This document shows positions 15,564 through 23,965 of a DNA stretch of 48,891 nt, one piece after another; within the stretch, counting starts at the first letter, position 1, and the number at the start of each line of letters is the position of its first letter. Location of the stretch: contig CANHSL010000009.1 in the NCBI GenBank assembly GCA_947463385.1, positions 1 to 48,891 on the forward strand, given 5' to 3'. The translations under genes were made by a program, and so were the position numbers. This DNA comes from Flavobacteriales bacterium (GTDB lineage: Bacteria; Bacteroidota; Bacteroidia; Flavobacteriales_D; Crocinitomicaceae). The notes under the pieces were generated by a model that was given only the letters and a program-made list of their open reading frames with translations, did not search any database and was not told the origin of the DNA.

Positions 15564-16166
15564 ATGAAGTATTCAAAGTTAACTTTCATGTTTATTTTCT
15601 TATTCTGTTTATTTTCTTGTGAGAGAAAACCTGGAATTAAGAAAATCCAAAAAACAGAAATTAGTAGTCCAATTTTAAGAATTATTCAGAAAAAAAATGG
15701 TAACGATGTGATTTTTATTGCAAAATATACTGGCCCTGAATTTGTAAAGGATCAAAAAGGAAATTTCAAAGATGAAGCACATATGACTTCAACTAAATTA
15801 ACGCATAGGATTTCAAAGTTTCTCAAATCAAATTATCGCAAAGGAGTATTTTATAAATTGAATTTTAATGATTTGAAAATTAAAATTAAGGGAAATGTTT
15901 TACACAAATATAAGTCATCAAATCAGTGTGAGTATCAGATAGTAATGCCTTTGGAATTAACTTCAAAAGTGAATTCTGTAACATCAATCGAACACAAAGG
16001 AACTTGGGTAAAAGATTATAAAAGAGTTAATGAAGAAATTGCCATCGCTTGGAAAAAAAGAATTGAACTCAGATTAGCAAATGGAAATACTCAAATGAAA
16101 CTGGTTGAAACGGATAAAGGATTTAGAGAATATTGGATTCAATTTCATTCAAAAGATTTCAAATAG
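15564..16166 (+). CDS. Unknown lipoprotein
   Basis: The protein has 200 residues. The signal sequence ends FLFCLFSC, giving a lipidated cysteine at about 19. The mature part is very lysine-rich, with strand-like segments (ILRIIQKKNGNDVIFIAKY, and later NVLHKYK...CEYQIVMPLEL). No family recognised. The gene is visibly more AT-rich than its neighbours, in keeping with recent transfer. It has its own consensus promoter and converges on the AAA+ gene, with 9 bp between the ends. Confidence 0.62.
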   Translation: MKYSKLTFMFIFLFCLFSCERKPGIKKIQKTEISSPILRIIQKKNGNDVIFIAKYTGPEFVKDQKGNFKDEAHMTSTKLTHRISKFLKSNYRKGVFYKLNFNDLKIKIKGNVLHKYKSSNQCEYQIVMPLELTSKVNSVTSIEHKGTWVKDYKRVNEEIAIAWKKRIELRLANGNTQMKLVETDKGFREYWIQFHSKDFK

Positions 16167-16175
16167 CATCTCTTT

Positions 16176-17855
16176 TCACCCTTTCCCAAACCCAATGCTC
16201 GCAAACCCTTTTTGTAACACAATTTCTTGTGCACAGAATTGTTTTAATTCGTCCACGTTGCAGCTTGTTCCTTTGAGCAACATTTGAATTTCTGCTTTTC
16301 GAATCACATTGTCTATTTGTCCGCCGGAAAGCTCAAAGTCTTTGGCTAAACTCGTTGCGTCCTCCGCGGTGATTGTGCTCAGCTTATCCTGCCAAATGGC
16401 AGCTCTCGAGGCAATACTCGGACGATTAAATTTAATTTTAAAAAGAAAGCGTCGATCAAAGGCACGGTCCAGATTTTCGGCCAAGTTGGTAGTCGCAATA
16501 AAAATCCCTTTGAAGTTTTCCAATTCTTCCAATAGAATGTTTTGTATCGCGTTTTCTGTTTGAGATACGGCGCTGGCATTGTTTGTTTTGCGTGAAGATA
16601 AGATGGCATCTGCCTCGTTAAAGAGTAGGATAGGGGCCAGTTCATTTTGTTTAGCCAAGTCCGTATAGTCGCGGAATATTTTTTTAATCAATTTCTCGCT
16701 TTCACCAAACCACATGGATTTAGATTGACTAATTTCTACCTTCATGATCTCTCTTCCGGATGCCTTTGCCAGTTGATAAACTGTTTCTGTTTTACCCGTT
16801 CCAGGGGCACCAAATAACAGGATATTGAGGTTTTGTGGCAGCGCTTTTTCTTTTAGTCGATCCATAAGATTCGTATAGCAATCCTGTGCCATCATGGCGT
16901 TCAACTCGTTGATTTGCGCGGCTTCTTCCGCTTCATAAATCAAGTGTTTTGCTGCAATCGAATCAGGACTTATCGTGCCGTTGTTGCTTTTACGGCGATG
17001 TAAAATTACCCCATGTTCTTTCAATAAGTTCAAGGAAGCATCCGATAAGGACAGGTCAATGTCGTTAAAAAATCTACCGCTGGTGTATTCTACCAGGTTC
17101 TGTTGGATCAACTTATTACTTCCGTTAAATATCCCTTGCATATATTGAACGCGGTTCGATGATCGTTTGAAAAAAGAATTCAGGGGTTCGTCCATATCAA
17201 TATTCACGGAACCATTAATTGATTTCCACATGATGAAGAAATAGATGATGCGGTCAATGGGCTCGATGTCTAGATTGCGCACGGATGTAATCAGTGGAAA
17301 GTGAATGTTTCCCTCAATTAACTCTTCCATCTCTTCATGAAGATCAGCCGTATCAATGGTTTCTGATATACACTCCTGGCAGGTGTCATGCATCTTCTCT
17401 AATACTTCGATGACATCCGTGATTTTAGCTTCGATTTCAGTTGGAAACGGAGCTTCAGAAATGATAGCATCTAGGATTTTAGGATTAACTACGTAATGAT
17501 ATTTACGCAAGGCATCTTCATAACGACGTCTGTTTTTTCGTTTGATGAGAATGCTGCGATCACTTAAGTTACTCAGTGATTTTAATTGGTCCATTAATTC
17601 GAACGGGGTCACATCAAAAAAACGAAGAAGGTCGTGAGATTCTACATTTTCCCCAAATAAATTCATGGAACACACCACAGCAAAAACAAAGGCATCTTGT
17701 GGGTTGCTATGGGTGAATTTGGCCACAACATTTATTTCTTTTTTTAATTCTTTCATAAGTTCAGGTTGTAGACCAGAACTCTTTGCTTGTTTGTAAATGG
17801 TGTTTAGGGCTTCTGTGATTTTCATGGATTTCGATTTAGATGCGTGTTGATTCAT
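16176..17855 (-). CDS. AAA+ ATPase with long N-terminal domain
   Basis: The protein has about 559 residues from the chosen ATG. The first 300 are helical and unrecognised, with a cysteine pair CQEC. The AAA+ core fills the C-terminal half: Walker A GAPGTGKT (about 349-356), Walker B LLFNEADA with Asn in the usual first Asp position, sensor 1 ATTN, and arginine finger DRAFDRRF. The FNEAD form is known in a group of bacterial AAA proteins of the CDC48/FtsH type. Likely a remodeller or unfoldase. A start 45 bp upstream or 30 bp downstream is possible; AT-rich sequence before 17855 favours this one. It is the last gene of a three-gene operon with the ECF sigma factor. Confidence 0.82.
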   Translation of the reverse strand: MNQHASKSKSMKITEALNTIYKQAKSSGLQPELMKELKKEINVVAKFTHSNPQDAFVFAVVCSMNLFGENVESHDLLRFFDVTPFELMDQLKSLSNLSDRSILIKRKNRRRYEDALRKYHYVVNPKILDAIISEAPFPTEIEAKITDVIEVLEKMHDTCQECISETIDTADLHEEMEELIEGNIHFPLITSVRNLDIEPIDRIIYFFIMWKSINGSVNIDMDEPLNSFFKRSSNRVQYMQGIFNGSNKLIQQNLVEYTSGRFFNDIDLSLSDASLNLLKEHGVILHRRKSNNGTISPDSIAAKHLIYEAEEAAQINELNAMMAQDCYTNLMDRLKEKALPQNLNILLFGAPGTGKTETVYQLAKASGREIMKVEISQSKSMWFGESEKLIKKIFRDYTDLAKQNELAPILLFNEADAILSSRKTNNASAVSQTENAIQNILLEELENFKGIFIATTNLAENLDRAFDRRFLFKIKFNRPSIASRAAIWQDKLSTITAEDATSLAKDFELSGGQIDNVIRKAEIQMLLKGTSCNVDELKQFCAQEIVLQKGFASIGFGKG

Positions 17856-17930
17856 TTGAATTTTAAAAGACAAGAGGTGTAACGTCATGTGGTATGTCAC
17901 ATAACAAAAAGTTTAAATAAAATAGCTTAA

Positions 17931-18530
17931 TTATTCCGGTAGATCGTCAAAATCTGTGGTATAGAAATCATCGAAATGATCCAGGTAGGCATCGATGTCG
18001 ATGGAATTGCGAAGCTGATTAATTGCTCGCTTAAGATAAACCGCACTGTTGGTTAGGCCGGTAAGTTCATCAATTTCTTTGATGGATAAATTGCGCAAAT
18101 AACGCAACGTAATTATGGTTCTGTCACGCTCATTCAATGATTGAATAGCCTCTCGTAAGTCAATTTCTGCAGCAGATCGTGACGGGTCATTTTCTGTATA
18201 ATCGGCATAACCCCCGTGGTATGTTTTTCGATCCATTTCGGAAGAATCATCCGTGTAACTCTTGATTTCAACCCCTTTACGCTTACTAGATTTCAACTTT
18301 CGAAGGACATCAATACAAAAGTTACCCGTAACAGAAAGTAACCACGACTCAGACTCCCATCGGCTGAGTGTTCCCTCTTCTTCAGCTCTTATTTTATTAA
18401 GTATATGCAAACAAAGATCCTGATAGATGTCATCTGCATGAACACCGCTAAAAATTGTTTTTGATATTTTTCTTCGAAGTCTTGATTCATTTCTTCGAAT
18501 GATTTCTTTAAAAAAGAGGTCTCTGTTCAA
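17931..18530 (-). CDS. ECF-type sigma-70 factor
   Basis: The protein has 199 residues. Region 2 covers about 10-85 (HADDIYQDLCLHIL, then WLLSVTGNFCIDVLR). Region 4 covers about 125-180 (LNERDRTIITLRYLRNLSIK, then TNSAVYLKRAINQLR, the helix-turn-helix). A short acidic tail (DDFYTTDFDDLPE) ends the protein. No anti-sigma factor is adjacent; instead the gene sits between an unknown protein (26 bp upstream) and the AAA+ ATPase. That arrangement suggests control by the partner proteins, which is inference. Confidence 0.88.
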   Translation of the reverse strand: MNRDLFFKEIIRRNESRLRRKISKTIFSGVHADDIYQDLCLHILNKIRAEEEGTLSRWESESWLLSVTGNFCIDVLRKLKSSKRKGVEIKSYTDDSSEMDRKTYHGGYADYTENDPSRSAAEIDLREAIQSLNERDRTIITLRYLRNLSIKEIDELTGLTNSAVYLKRAINQLRNSIDIDAYLDHFDDFYTTDFDDLPE

Positions 18531-18556
18531 GTATTAAAAAATTTAAAAGGTTAAAA

Positions 18557-19129
18557 CTAATTTCCTGATTCATCTAAATAATCGAAGAAAAATTGATTTG
18601 TATTATTTTGATTCATTGCTAATTCGAAGCTATCCTTAAAAAAATACTTATTTACTTCCATCGATTGTTTCATTTCTGATTGAAGGTCCTTGAATACATC
18701 TTCCACCGTTAAAAATACAACCCGTTCGTTGTGTACTTGGGCTGCTTTTTTATACCGGGAGGATTCAAAAACCTTTTTAACGCTTAGGTTGTTCTTGTCT
18801 TCATATGTTTTATCTTTAAGTTGATCTGCATAATAGGAAAGGACACTGTTGAATAATAATTCAATGGGACTTCCAACGAGCAAATCGTATGTTTCTTTAT
18901 TGTCATGAGCCGCTATGGCCCGTTTTAACTCACCTTCCGTATATTCAACGGGATGTTCCTTGTTTTTTATCGTTTTTACCGCTGCATTTTCTTCTTCAGG
19001 CATTTCATCGTACAAAAGAATATCGTTATCATAGTGTGCTTTTATCGTTGAATTTAAGTGCTGATAGGTACTGTAACCAGCATCGCCAACCCAAAGTATC
19101 CTATTCTTTTTTGATTTTTTGTTTTCCAT
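18557..19129 (-). CDS. Unknown protein of the sigma/AAA+ operon
   Basis: The protein has 190 residues and is cytoplasmic and charged. The N-terminus (NRILWVGDAGYSTYQHLNST) looks like the first strand and turn of a Rossmann or receiver-like fold, but no phosphoacceptor pattern is confirmed. The rest is helical and rich in Lys/Glu/Asn. As the first gene of the operon before the ECF sigma factor, it could be a sensor or a regulator of the sigma factor. Divergent to it, 107 bp away, is the HExxH metalloprotease. No family recognised. Confidence 0.6.
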   Translation of the reverse strand: MENKKSKKNRILWVGDAGYSTYQHLNSTIKAHYDNDILLYDEMPEEENAAVKTIKNKEHPVEYTEGELKRAIAAHDNKETYDLLVGSPIELLFNSVLSYYADQLKDKTYEDKNNLSVKKVFESSRYKKAAQVHNERVVFLTVEDVFKDLQSEMKQSMEVNKYFFKDSFELAMNQNNTNQFFFDYLDESGN

Positions 19130-19236
19130 GTGAGGTATTATTGTTCATACACAGCGACAATTACGAAAAAAAAATCGCTACATAACACAATAATAGAAAA
19201 AAGTTACATTTAATCTGTTACTTTCTATATTTTAGC

Positions 19237-20412
19237 ATGAATTCATTTACGTTTATGATCACGATAACCTTTGATAAATCATGTAGGGATATAATTATAC
19301 CCTTTCAGAGAAAGTCAATTCGTGAGTTGTTTTACAAAAACTTTGAGCTTTTTAATATTTCATATCCAATTAAAATTAATTTATCCGTTGAGCACGATGA
19401 TGATAATCACGAATGGATGGCGAAGTTCCTCATAGAAAAATCATCAAAACATAAATTCCATATTGCTTTTAATGCCTTTTGGTTGGAAGGATTTGCGCCA
19501 AGAAATAATCGCCAATTATCGATTGTGAATCGAACGATTCTGCATGAGATTATTCATGGATTAGATATTCTAACCATTGAGGATTCACACAGAAAACATA
19601 GTACGAATTACCATTCGGTTCGGTTGCTTTTGGTTGAGGAAAAATCTGACTTTTTTTGGGCGCTCATGTATTTTTTTACCTTATTACGGGATGAAGGCAT
19701 TGCCTTGTATGGAGAGTCCTTATTTCTAGGTTCCGATAGCGAAAAAACGAATGAGGAATTAAATGAAATGCTTGCCAGTGATGTAGAGTGGATGTTAAGT
19801 GCTATGGAACAAAATCAAGCTGAACGTGCCAATTTAGATGAGGTATTTTCAAGAGTGTATGAATATGGTGCGTATATTTATAATGAACTATTTTTTGAAG
19901 AACGAAAAGGGAAAAACGCCTCGGAACATTTACTTGATCTAATGAAAGTGGATGTGTCACATTGGATTTGGATGTTTTTTAAACGCCTGATGCCGCATCA
20001 AGTCCATCGGTTGTTAATTCATTATTCCAACCAAAATTTATTATGGTTTGGTATGTTTGTTCCTCCTAATTCCACTTCTTTTGATGACCCGAAGGGCCTT
20101 CTGATGGATTATTTTCGAGAATGCAAAATTAAACCCTTAGATCATAATATGTTCATAGTGATTCGAGAACGCTTAGTAGATAATATGCCTGCTAAGACTA
20201 TTGAGTGGGAAACTGAACGTTATGAACATGACCTTCATTTAATGGTACATCAGCGCCTTGTTCGCATCTGGGGTCAACTTGATGAAGAGCTTCAACGATA
20301 TTCCCTTTCATACTTTGCGACATTACAAGATCAGTTGCACGATGAATTGACCTTCATAGGACATTTAGATGATATGCTCTTGTTGGATTATTTGGAGGAA
20401 TATTGTTGTTGA
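19237..20412 (+). CDS. HExxH zinc metalloprotease-like protein
   Basis: The protein has 391 residues, with no signal peptide or membrane helix. HEIIHGLD at 103-110 is the zinc-binding HExxH motif, in a helix after a hydrophobic strand. RDEGIALYGE at 151-160 could supply the third zinc ligand, as in gluzincins. The C-terminal 180 residues are helical and unrecognised. Start chosen at the ATG after a TATATTTTAGC stretch. The gene is divergent from the sigma/AAA+ operon and probably functionally tied to it. Protease activity is inferred from motif alone. Confidence 0.7.
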   Translation: MNSFTFMITITFDKSCRDIIIPFQRKSIRELFYKNFELFNISYPIKINLSVEHDDDNHEWMAKFLIEKSSKHKFHIAFNAFWLEGFAPRNNRQLSIVNRTILHEIIHGLDILTIEDSHRKHSTNYHSVRLLLVEEKSDFFWALMYFFTLLRDEGIALYGESLFLGSDSEKTNEELNEMLASDVEWMLSAMEQNQAERANLDEVFSRVYEYGAYIYNELFFEERKGKNASEHLLDLMKVDVSHWIWMFFKRLMPHQVHRLLIHYSNQNLLWFGMFVPPNSTSFDDPKGLLMDYFRECKIKPLDHNMFIVIRERLVDNMPAKTIEWETERYEHDLHLMVHQRLVRIWGQLDEELQRYSLSYFATLQDQLHDELTFIGHLDDMLLLDYLEEYCC

Positions 20413-20421
20413 CAACGTTAA

Positions 20422-20796
20422 TTACTTTCCACAGGTGGTTCCATCCGTAAAATGAACCCGTGTAATTTTAATATAAACCTTCGTAGCACCATCTACCCAA
20501 GCACCCTCAAGGTCTGTGATAGATTCTCCTGTAGCTACAGGACTTATAAAATTTCCCGATTCCCAAGATCCTGATTTAGTTCCTTTCAGGTCGTCGAAAT
20601 TATTATAAAAGTAAGCAGTCCACTCGATGCCATCCACTTCGTGCGTTGCATTGTTTTTGATGTTCACATAATACCCAACATTTTTACCCAAGATATTCTG
20701 TGAATAGGCTTTTTGTGGATCAATACTACAGAGGCTTTTGTGTGCCGGCGGAAGAAAACTAGAAACTAAAAAAGAAAGGAGGTAAATCGTATTCAT
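20422..20796 (-). CDS. Unknown exported protein
   Basis: The protein has 124 residues. A hydrophobic N-terminus (NTIYLLSFLVSSFLPPAH) is a signal peptide, cleaved near residue 19. The mature part is all-beta in appearance, with a VGYYVNIKNNATHEVDGIEW strand pair and cysteines near both ends of the mature chain (about C23 and C122) that could form a disulphide. This resembles small Ig-like or FxLYD-type periplasmic domains, but no family is certain. It converges on the metalloprotease gene with 9 bp between. Confidence 0.6.
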   Translation of the reverse strand: MNTIYLLSFLVSSFLPPAHKSLCSIDPQKAYSQNILGKNVGYYVNIKNNATHEVDGIEWTAYFYNNFDDLKGTKSGSWESGNFISPVATGESITDLEGAWVDGATKVYIKITRVHFTDGTTCGK

Positions 20797-20870
20797 TTGT
20801 GATGTAATTTAAGTGTGAATTTAATTAAAGTGCTTTGTTTTTAGCAAAAGAACAACAGAATTTATACAAA

Positions 20871-20901
20871 TTTGATTTTTTCCATTATGAATGTATATTT
20901 G
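20871..20901 (+). promoter_or_regulatory. Consensus Bacteroidota promoter of prsW-like gene
   Basis: TTTG (20871-20874), a 19-bp spacer and TATATTTG (20894-20901) match the consensus fully, 17 bp before the ATG at 20919. Confidence 0.7.
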
Positions 20902-20918
20902 TATAAAAATAATATTTA

Positions 20919-21653
20919 ATGACGCTACTCATATCTTCCATAGCTCCGGCGCTGATTATAATGTTCCTAATTTATAAGCATGACCTCGACAAAGAACCGA
21001 TTCAAATGTTGGTTAAGGCTTTTTTTGGTGGAGTCCTTTCAATTTTCATTGCTTTGGCCATAGCCTTACCCTTGGGGCTGTTTGAATCGGCTTTTCCGTC
21101 CGGATTTATGCAATCCTTTTATTCAGCATTTTTCGGTGCCGCAATTCCCGAAGAATTTGCCAAATGGTTGATTTTTTATTGGTTAATTAAAAAAGCGCCC
21201 CATTTTGATCAATATTATGATGGGATTTTGTATGCGATTTTTATTTCAATGGGCTTTGCTTTGGTAGAAAACATTATGTATGTGATGTCGGGAGGGTTAA
21301 GTGTTGCCATAAGTAGAGCAATTTTCTCGGTTCCAGGACATATGCTCTTCGCAATTCCAATGGGATATTACTTATCCATATCTAAGTTTGAAGAAGGGAA
21401 ACAAGCGTCTAATCATCGAATATTAAGCTTAGTGTTGCCGATGTTATTACACGGCACATTCGACTTTATTTTAATGTACGCTGATGCCAAATCTCAGGTT
21501 AATCCATCGATTGCTGGATTACTTATGATCGTCTTTGTCGCATTCGATATCTACATGTGGAGACTCGGATTAAAGAAGATAAAACGGCATATTTCTAAAG
21601 ATAATTCCTTCGTTTTCAAAGATTCAACTACGAATGAAAACACTATAGACTAG
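20919..21653 (+). CDS. prsW: PrsW-family intramembrane metalloprotease
   Basis: The protein has 244 residues with about seven membrane helices. The family motifs are all present: DKEPIQ near the N-terminus (24-29), PEEFAKW (77-83), ALVEN (114-118), the PGH at 139-141 and HGTFD at 178-182. PrsW-type CPBP-like proteases cleave substrates within the inner membrane; the Bacillus protein acts on an anti-sigma factor. The target here is unknown; no anti-sigma gene is adjacent, though an ECF operon lies 2 kb away. The gene ends in a 4-bp convergent overlap with the channel gene. Confidence 0.88.
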   Translation: MTLLISSIAPALIIMFLIYKHDLDKEPIQMLVKAFFGGVLSIFIALAIALPLGLFESAFPSGFMQSFYSAFFGAAIPEEFAKWLIFYWLIKKAPHFDQYYDGILYAIFISMGFALVENIMYVMSGGLSVAISRAIFSVPGHMLFAIPMGYYLSISKFEEGKQASNHRILSLVLPMLLHGTFDFILMYADAKSQVNPSIAGLLMIVFVAFDIYMWRLGLKKIKRHISKDNSFVFKDSTTNENTID

Positions 21654-22615
21654 CGGTTCTTTGATTGATTGATTTGCTCCGTTAGCGTTTTTAATTGCTC
21701 GTTCATGCGATCAATTTTTTCTTCAAGTGTTATTGCCTCTTCAGGGGAATCCGATGCTGTTGAATTTTGTTTGAGTTTCTGTTCCTTTTCTTCATTTATG
21801 CGGTCTTGGATTCCCGAGGTCATTACTGCTAAAAAAACATTTAGCGTGATCATCACAGAGAAAATAAAAAATGAGATTACATAGATATCCGTTATAATTG
21901 GGTTAATCGCATCATAGGATCGTAAGTCGGTTAAAACACCCGACCAACCATTGGTCATCAGCATAAATAAATTAAGCATTGCTTGATAAAGATTTGAGAA
22001 ATCTATGGTGTCGAATTGATGGAACTCATATAAATTCATTCCTAGGATTGCGTAGGTATAGATCAACAGGAAAATTAAAACAAGAAAGATCGATATGGTA
22101 GGGATAACCGCGATAATTTTTTTCTCAATATTCTTAATGTAGTCGCTAATACTGAATATTCGAAAAATCCTAAAAATCCGTAACATCCGAAGTATGAGTA
22201 TGATCTCTGGATGCCGAATAAAGTGTTTGGCAAAAGCAATCCAGCTTGCAACTACTAATACAGTATCGAAGATTAACCAAAACCATGTTTCAAATGTCCC
22301 AGAAATACGTTCTAATTGGGAGGAATGTTGTTTGGTTCGATAATAATTAAAGGCCCCTTTAATTGCATTTATTAAGTGTGTAATTGTGGTATCCTCAAAT
22401 CGATATCGAGCTATGATTTCATAGGTGAAATAAAGTACAAATAAGATGTCGATTACATCAAATAACTGATTCAGTGCAGTAGAATTCCGAATACTCGCTT
22501 CTATTCCTATCAAAATGGCATTTAATACGATTATTAATCCACTGATTTTATTTAATCGGTTTCGATATGCGATCTTGGTTTCTCCGTTTTTGTTAATTTT
22601 GATTATTCTCGCCAT
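21650..22615 (-). CDS. Voltage-gated-type cation channel
   Basis: The protein has 321 residues from the ATG chosen (a start 27 bp upstream is possible). It has six membrane helices in the ion-transport (PF00520) layout. S4 reads LRMLRIFRIFRIFSIS (about 143-158), with arginine every third residue. A pore loop precedes S6 (VFLAVMTSGIQDRINEE). The C-terminal 50 residues are a coiled coil (EEAITLEEKIDRMNEQLKTL), as in bacterial sodium channels. The filter reads TNGWSG where NaChBac has TLESWAS, so the usual glutamate is missing. It is divergent from the OmpA gene, with only 10 bp between start codons. Confidence 0.85.
   Translation of the reverse strand: MARIIKINKNGETKIAYRNRLNKISGLIIVLNAILIGIEASIRNSTALNQLFDVIDILFVLYFTYEIIARYRFEDTTITHLINAIKGAFNYYRTKQHSSQLERISGTFETWFWLIFDTVLVVASWIAFAKHFIRHPEIILILRMLRIFRIFRIFSISDYIKNIEKKIIAVIPTISIFLVLIFLLIYTYAILGMNLYEFHQFDTIDFSNLYQAMLNLFMLMTNGWSGVLTDLRSYDAINPIITDIYVISFFIFSVMITLNVFLAVMTSGIQDRINEEKEQKLKQNSTASDSPEEAITLEEKIDRMNEQLKTLTEQINQSKNR
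22575..22601 (+). promoter_or_regulatory. Promoter of OmpA gene inside the channel gene
   Basis: TTG (22575-22577), a 16-bp spacer and TAATTTTG (22594-22601, exact TAnnTTTG) lie 24 bp before the ATG at 22626. The element overlaps the first codons of the divergent channel gene. The spacer is one base short of the usual range. Confidence 0.5.
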
Positions 22616-22625
22616 TACGTATTTT

Positions 22626-23516
22626 ATGCCGAAATTATACAATTTTATTTATACGCTTTTAGTAGCTCTTGGATTATACGTATCTTATTCGTGTGATGGT
22701 GCTCCTTCTGTCACGAATCAACAAAAACCGAATAATACGGCAAATTCAAGTCAAAAAACGGATACACTTCCTTCAACACTCCCCAAAGCATCATGGAGAA
22801 ATCCGGTGATGTCTCCTTTGGGGGCTGATGTGGCTCGTATAATTCGTGGCTATTATTTGGTTGGGGATTTCGATAAAATGTTACAATTTGTTATTATTCC
22901 GCCGTGCTATACGCGCAAACAGATTGAGTATATTTTGCGCAAAGCTACCTGGGGTTATGAAATTAAAGTCAATAATTTGCAGTGGATGGAGGATAGTACC
23001 TTCATATTAAATGTTAGAACGAATCGTCAAAACACGGTTGATGCAGAGCAGTACGTTGGAAGAATAATCAATGATACGGCTAAATTATTTTTGTTCCCTG
23101 AAAAAGAGAATTTGTTCCCGTATTATGGGGATGAAGACCTTGAAGACCCTTGTCAACTTAAGGATTTACTTGATAAAATCTACTTTGCCTTCGATAAAAC
23201 TACCATTTTACCCAAATCTTCCGCCGCATTAAAAACGCTTGTAAATTACTTAACGTATAACCCTTCCCTGAATGCTCATTTTATTGGACATTCAAGTGCA
23301 GAGGGAAGTAAAGCATATAATAAGGCACTCAGTGAAGGTCGTGCAAAAGCAATTTGTGATTACCTAATCCAACATGGGATTTCTAAAAATAGACTCAGTT
23401 ATGAGGGTAAAGGTGATACACAACCCCTTGCAAAGAATGATACGGAAGCCAATAAAAGTTTAAACAGAAGGGTGGAATTGGTGCTAAGTAAAAACACAAA
23501 TATTGAAGAAAGATGA
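22626..23516 (+). CDS. OmpA-family lipoprotein
   Basis: The protein has 296 residues from the chosen ATG. The signal sequence ends LYVSYSC, a lipobox. A linker follows, then an unknown domain at about 55-165. The C-terminal OmpA domain (about 180-290) contains IYFAFDKTTILP, then NAHFIGHSSAEGSKAYNKAL, GRAKAICDYLIQHGI and NRRVELVL, which together bind peptidoglycan. A longer frame opens at 22515 but would run through the promoter and lacks a start-like leader. The stop overlaps the ATG of the PLD nuclease gene (ATGATG), so the two are translationally coupled. Confidence 0.85.
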   Translation: MPKLYNFIYTLLVALGLYVSYSCDGAPSVTNQQKPNNTANSSQKTDTLPSTLPKASWRNPVMSPLGADVARIIRGYYLVGDFDKMLQFVIIPPCYTRKQIEYILRKATWGYEIKVNNLQWMEDSTFILNVRTNRQNTVDAEQYVGRIINDTAKLFLFPEKENLFPYYGDEDLEDPCQLKDLLDKIYFAFDKTTILPKSSAALKTLVNYLTYNPSLNAHFIGHSSAEGSKAYNKALSEGRAKAICDYLIQHGISKNRLSYEGKGDTQPLAKNDTEANKSLNRRVELVLSKNTNIEER

Positions 23517-23965
23517 TGGAATATCAAATAGCGTTTAGTCCGGGACCTTCGTGCAAGCAACTAATCATTTCTACACTCAGAGAAGCCCAAAGCACATTGA
23601 ATATTTGCGTATTTACGATAAGTGACGATTCCATTAAGGATGCTATAAAAGCAGCCTTTGACCGCGGCGTAGAGGTTCACATTATTACCGACAATTATAA
23701 AGTAAGCGATGAAGGATCAGACATCGAAGAGCTATCCCTATATGGCATTCCTGTGCGCGTTGACGAAAGTGAAAATCACATGCATCACAAATTTATGGTT
23801 GCTGACGATGAAATAACCATCACAGGATCTTACAATTGGACTCGAAGTGCCGAACGATATAATCAAGAGAATATCGTTTGGGTAAAAGATCAGCTGTTTG
23901 CCCAACCATTCAACCAGGAATTTGAAAAACTGTGGGAGGCATCTAATGACCTATATTCCTATTAG
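23513..23965 (+). CDS. PLD-family single-HKD nuclease-like protein
   Basis: The protein has 150 residues, the size of minimal one-motif PLD nucleases such as Nuc and mitochondrial PLD6. The HKD motif HHKFMVAD (91-98) is followed by ITGSYNWTRSA (103-113). An N-terminal strand/helix (IAFSP...KQLIISTLREAQ) completes the domain. Two chains would dimerise to form the active site. Substrates in this family are nucleic acids or phospholipids. There is no signal peptide, although its coupled partner is an outer-membrane-type lipoprotein, which makes the pairing odd. It converges on aat with a 4-bp overlap. Confidence 0.82.
   Translation: MMEYQIAFSPGPSCKQLIISTLREAQSTLNICVFTISDDSIKDAIKAAFDRGVEVHIITDNYKVSDEGSDIEELSLYGIPVRVDESENHMHHKFMVADDEITITGSYNWTRSAERYNQENIVWVKDQLFAQPFNQEFEKLWEASNDLYSY

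Noticed and set aside
22515-22625. Longer start for the OmpA lipoprotein
   Set aside because: It would move the lipobox far from the N-terminus and would run through the likely promoter and the divergent gene.
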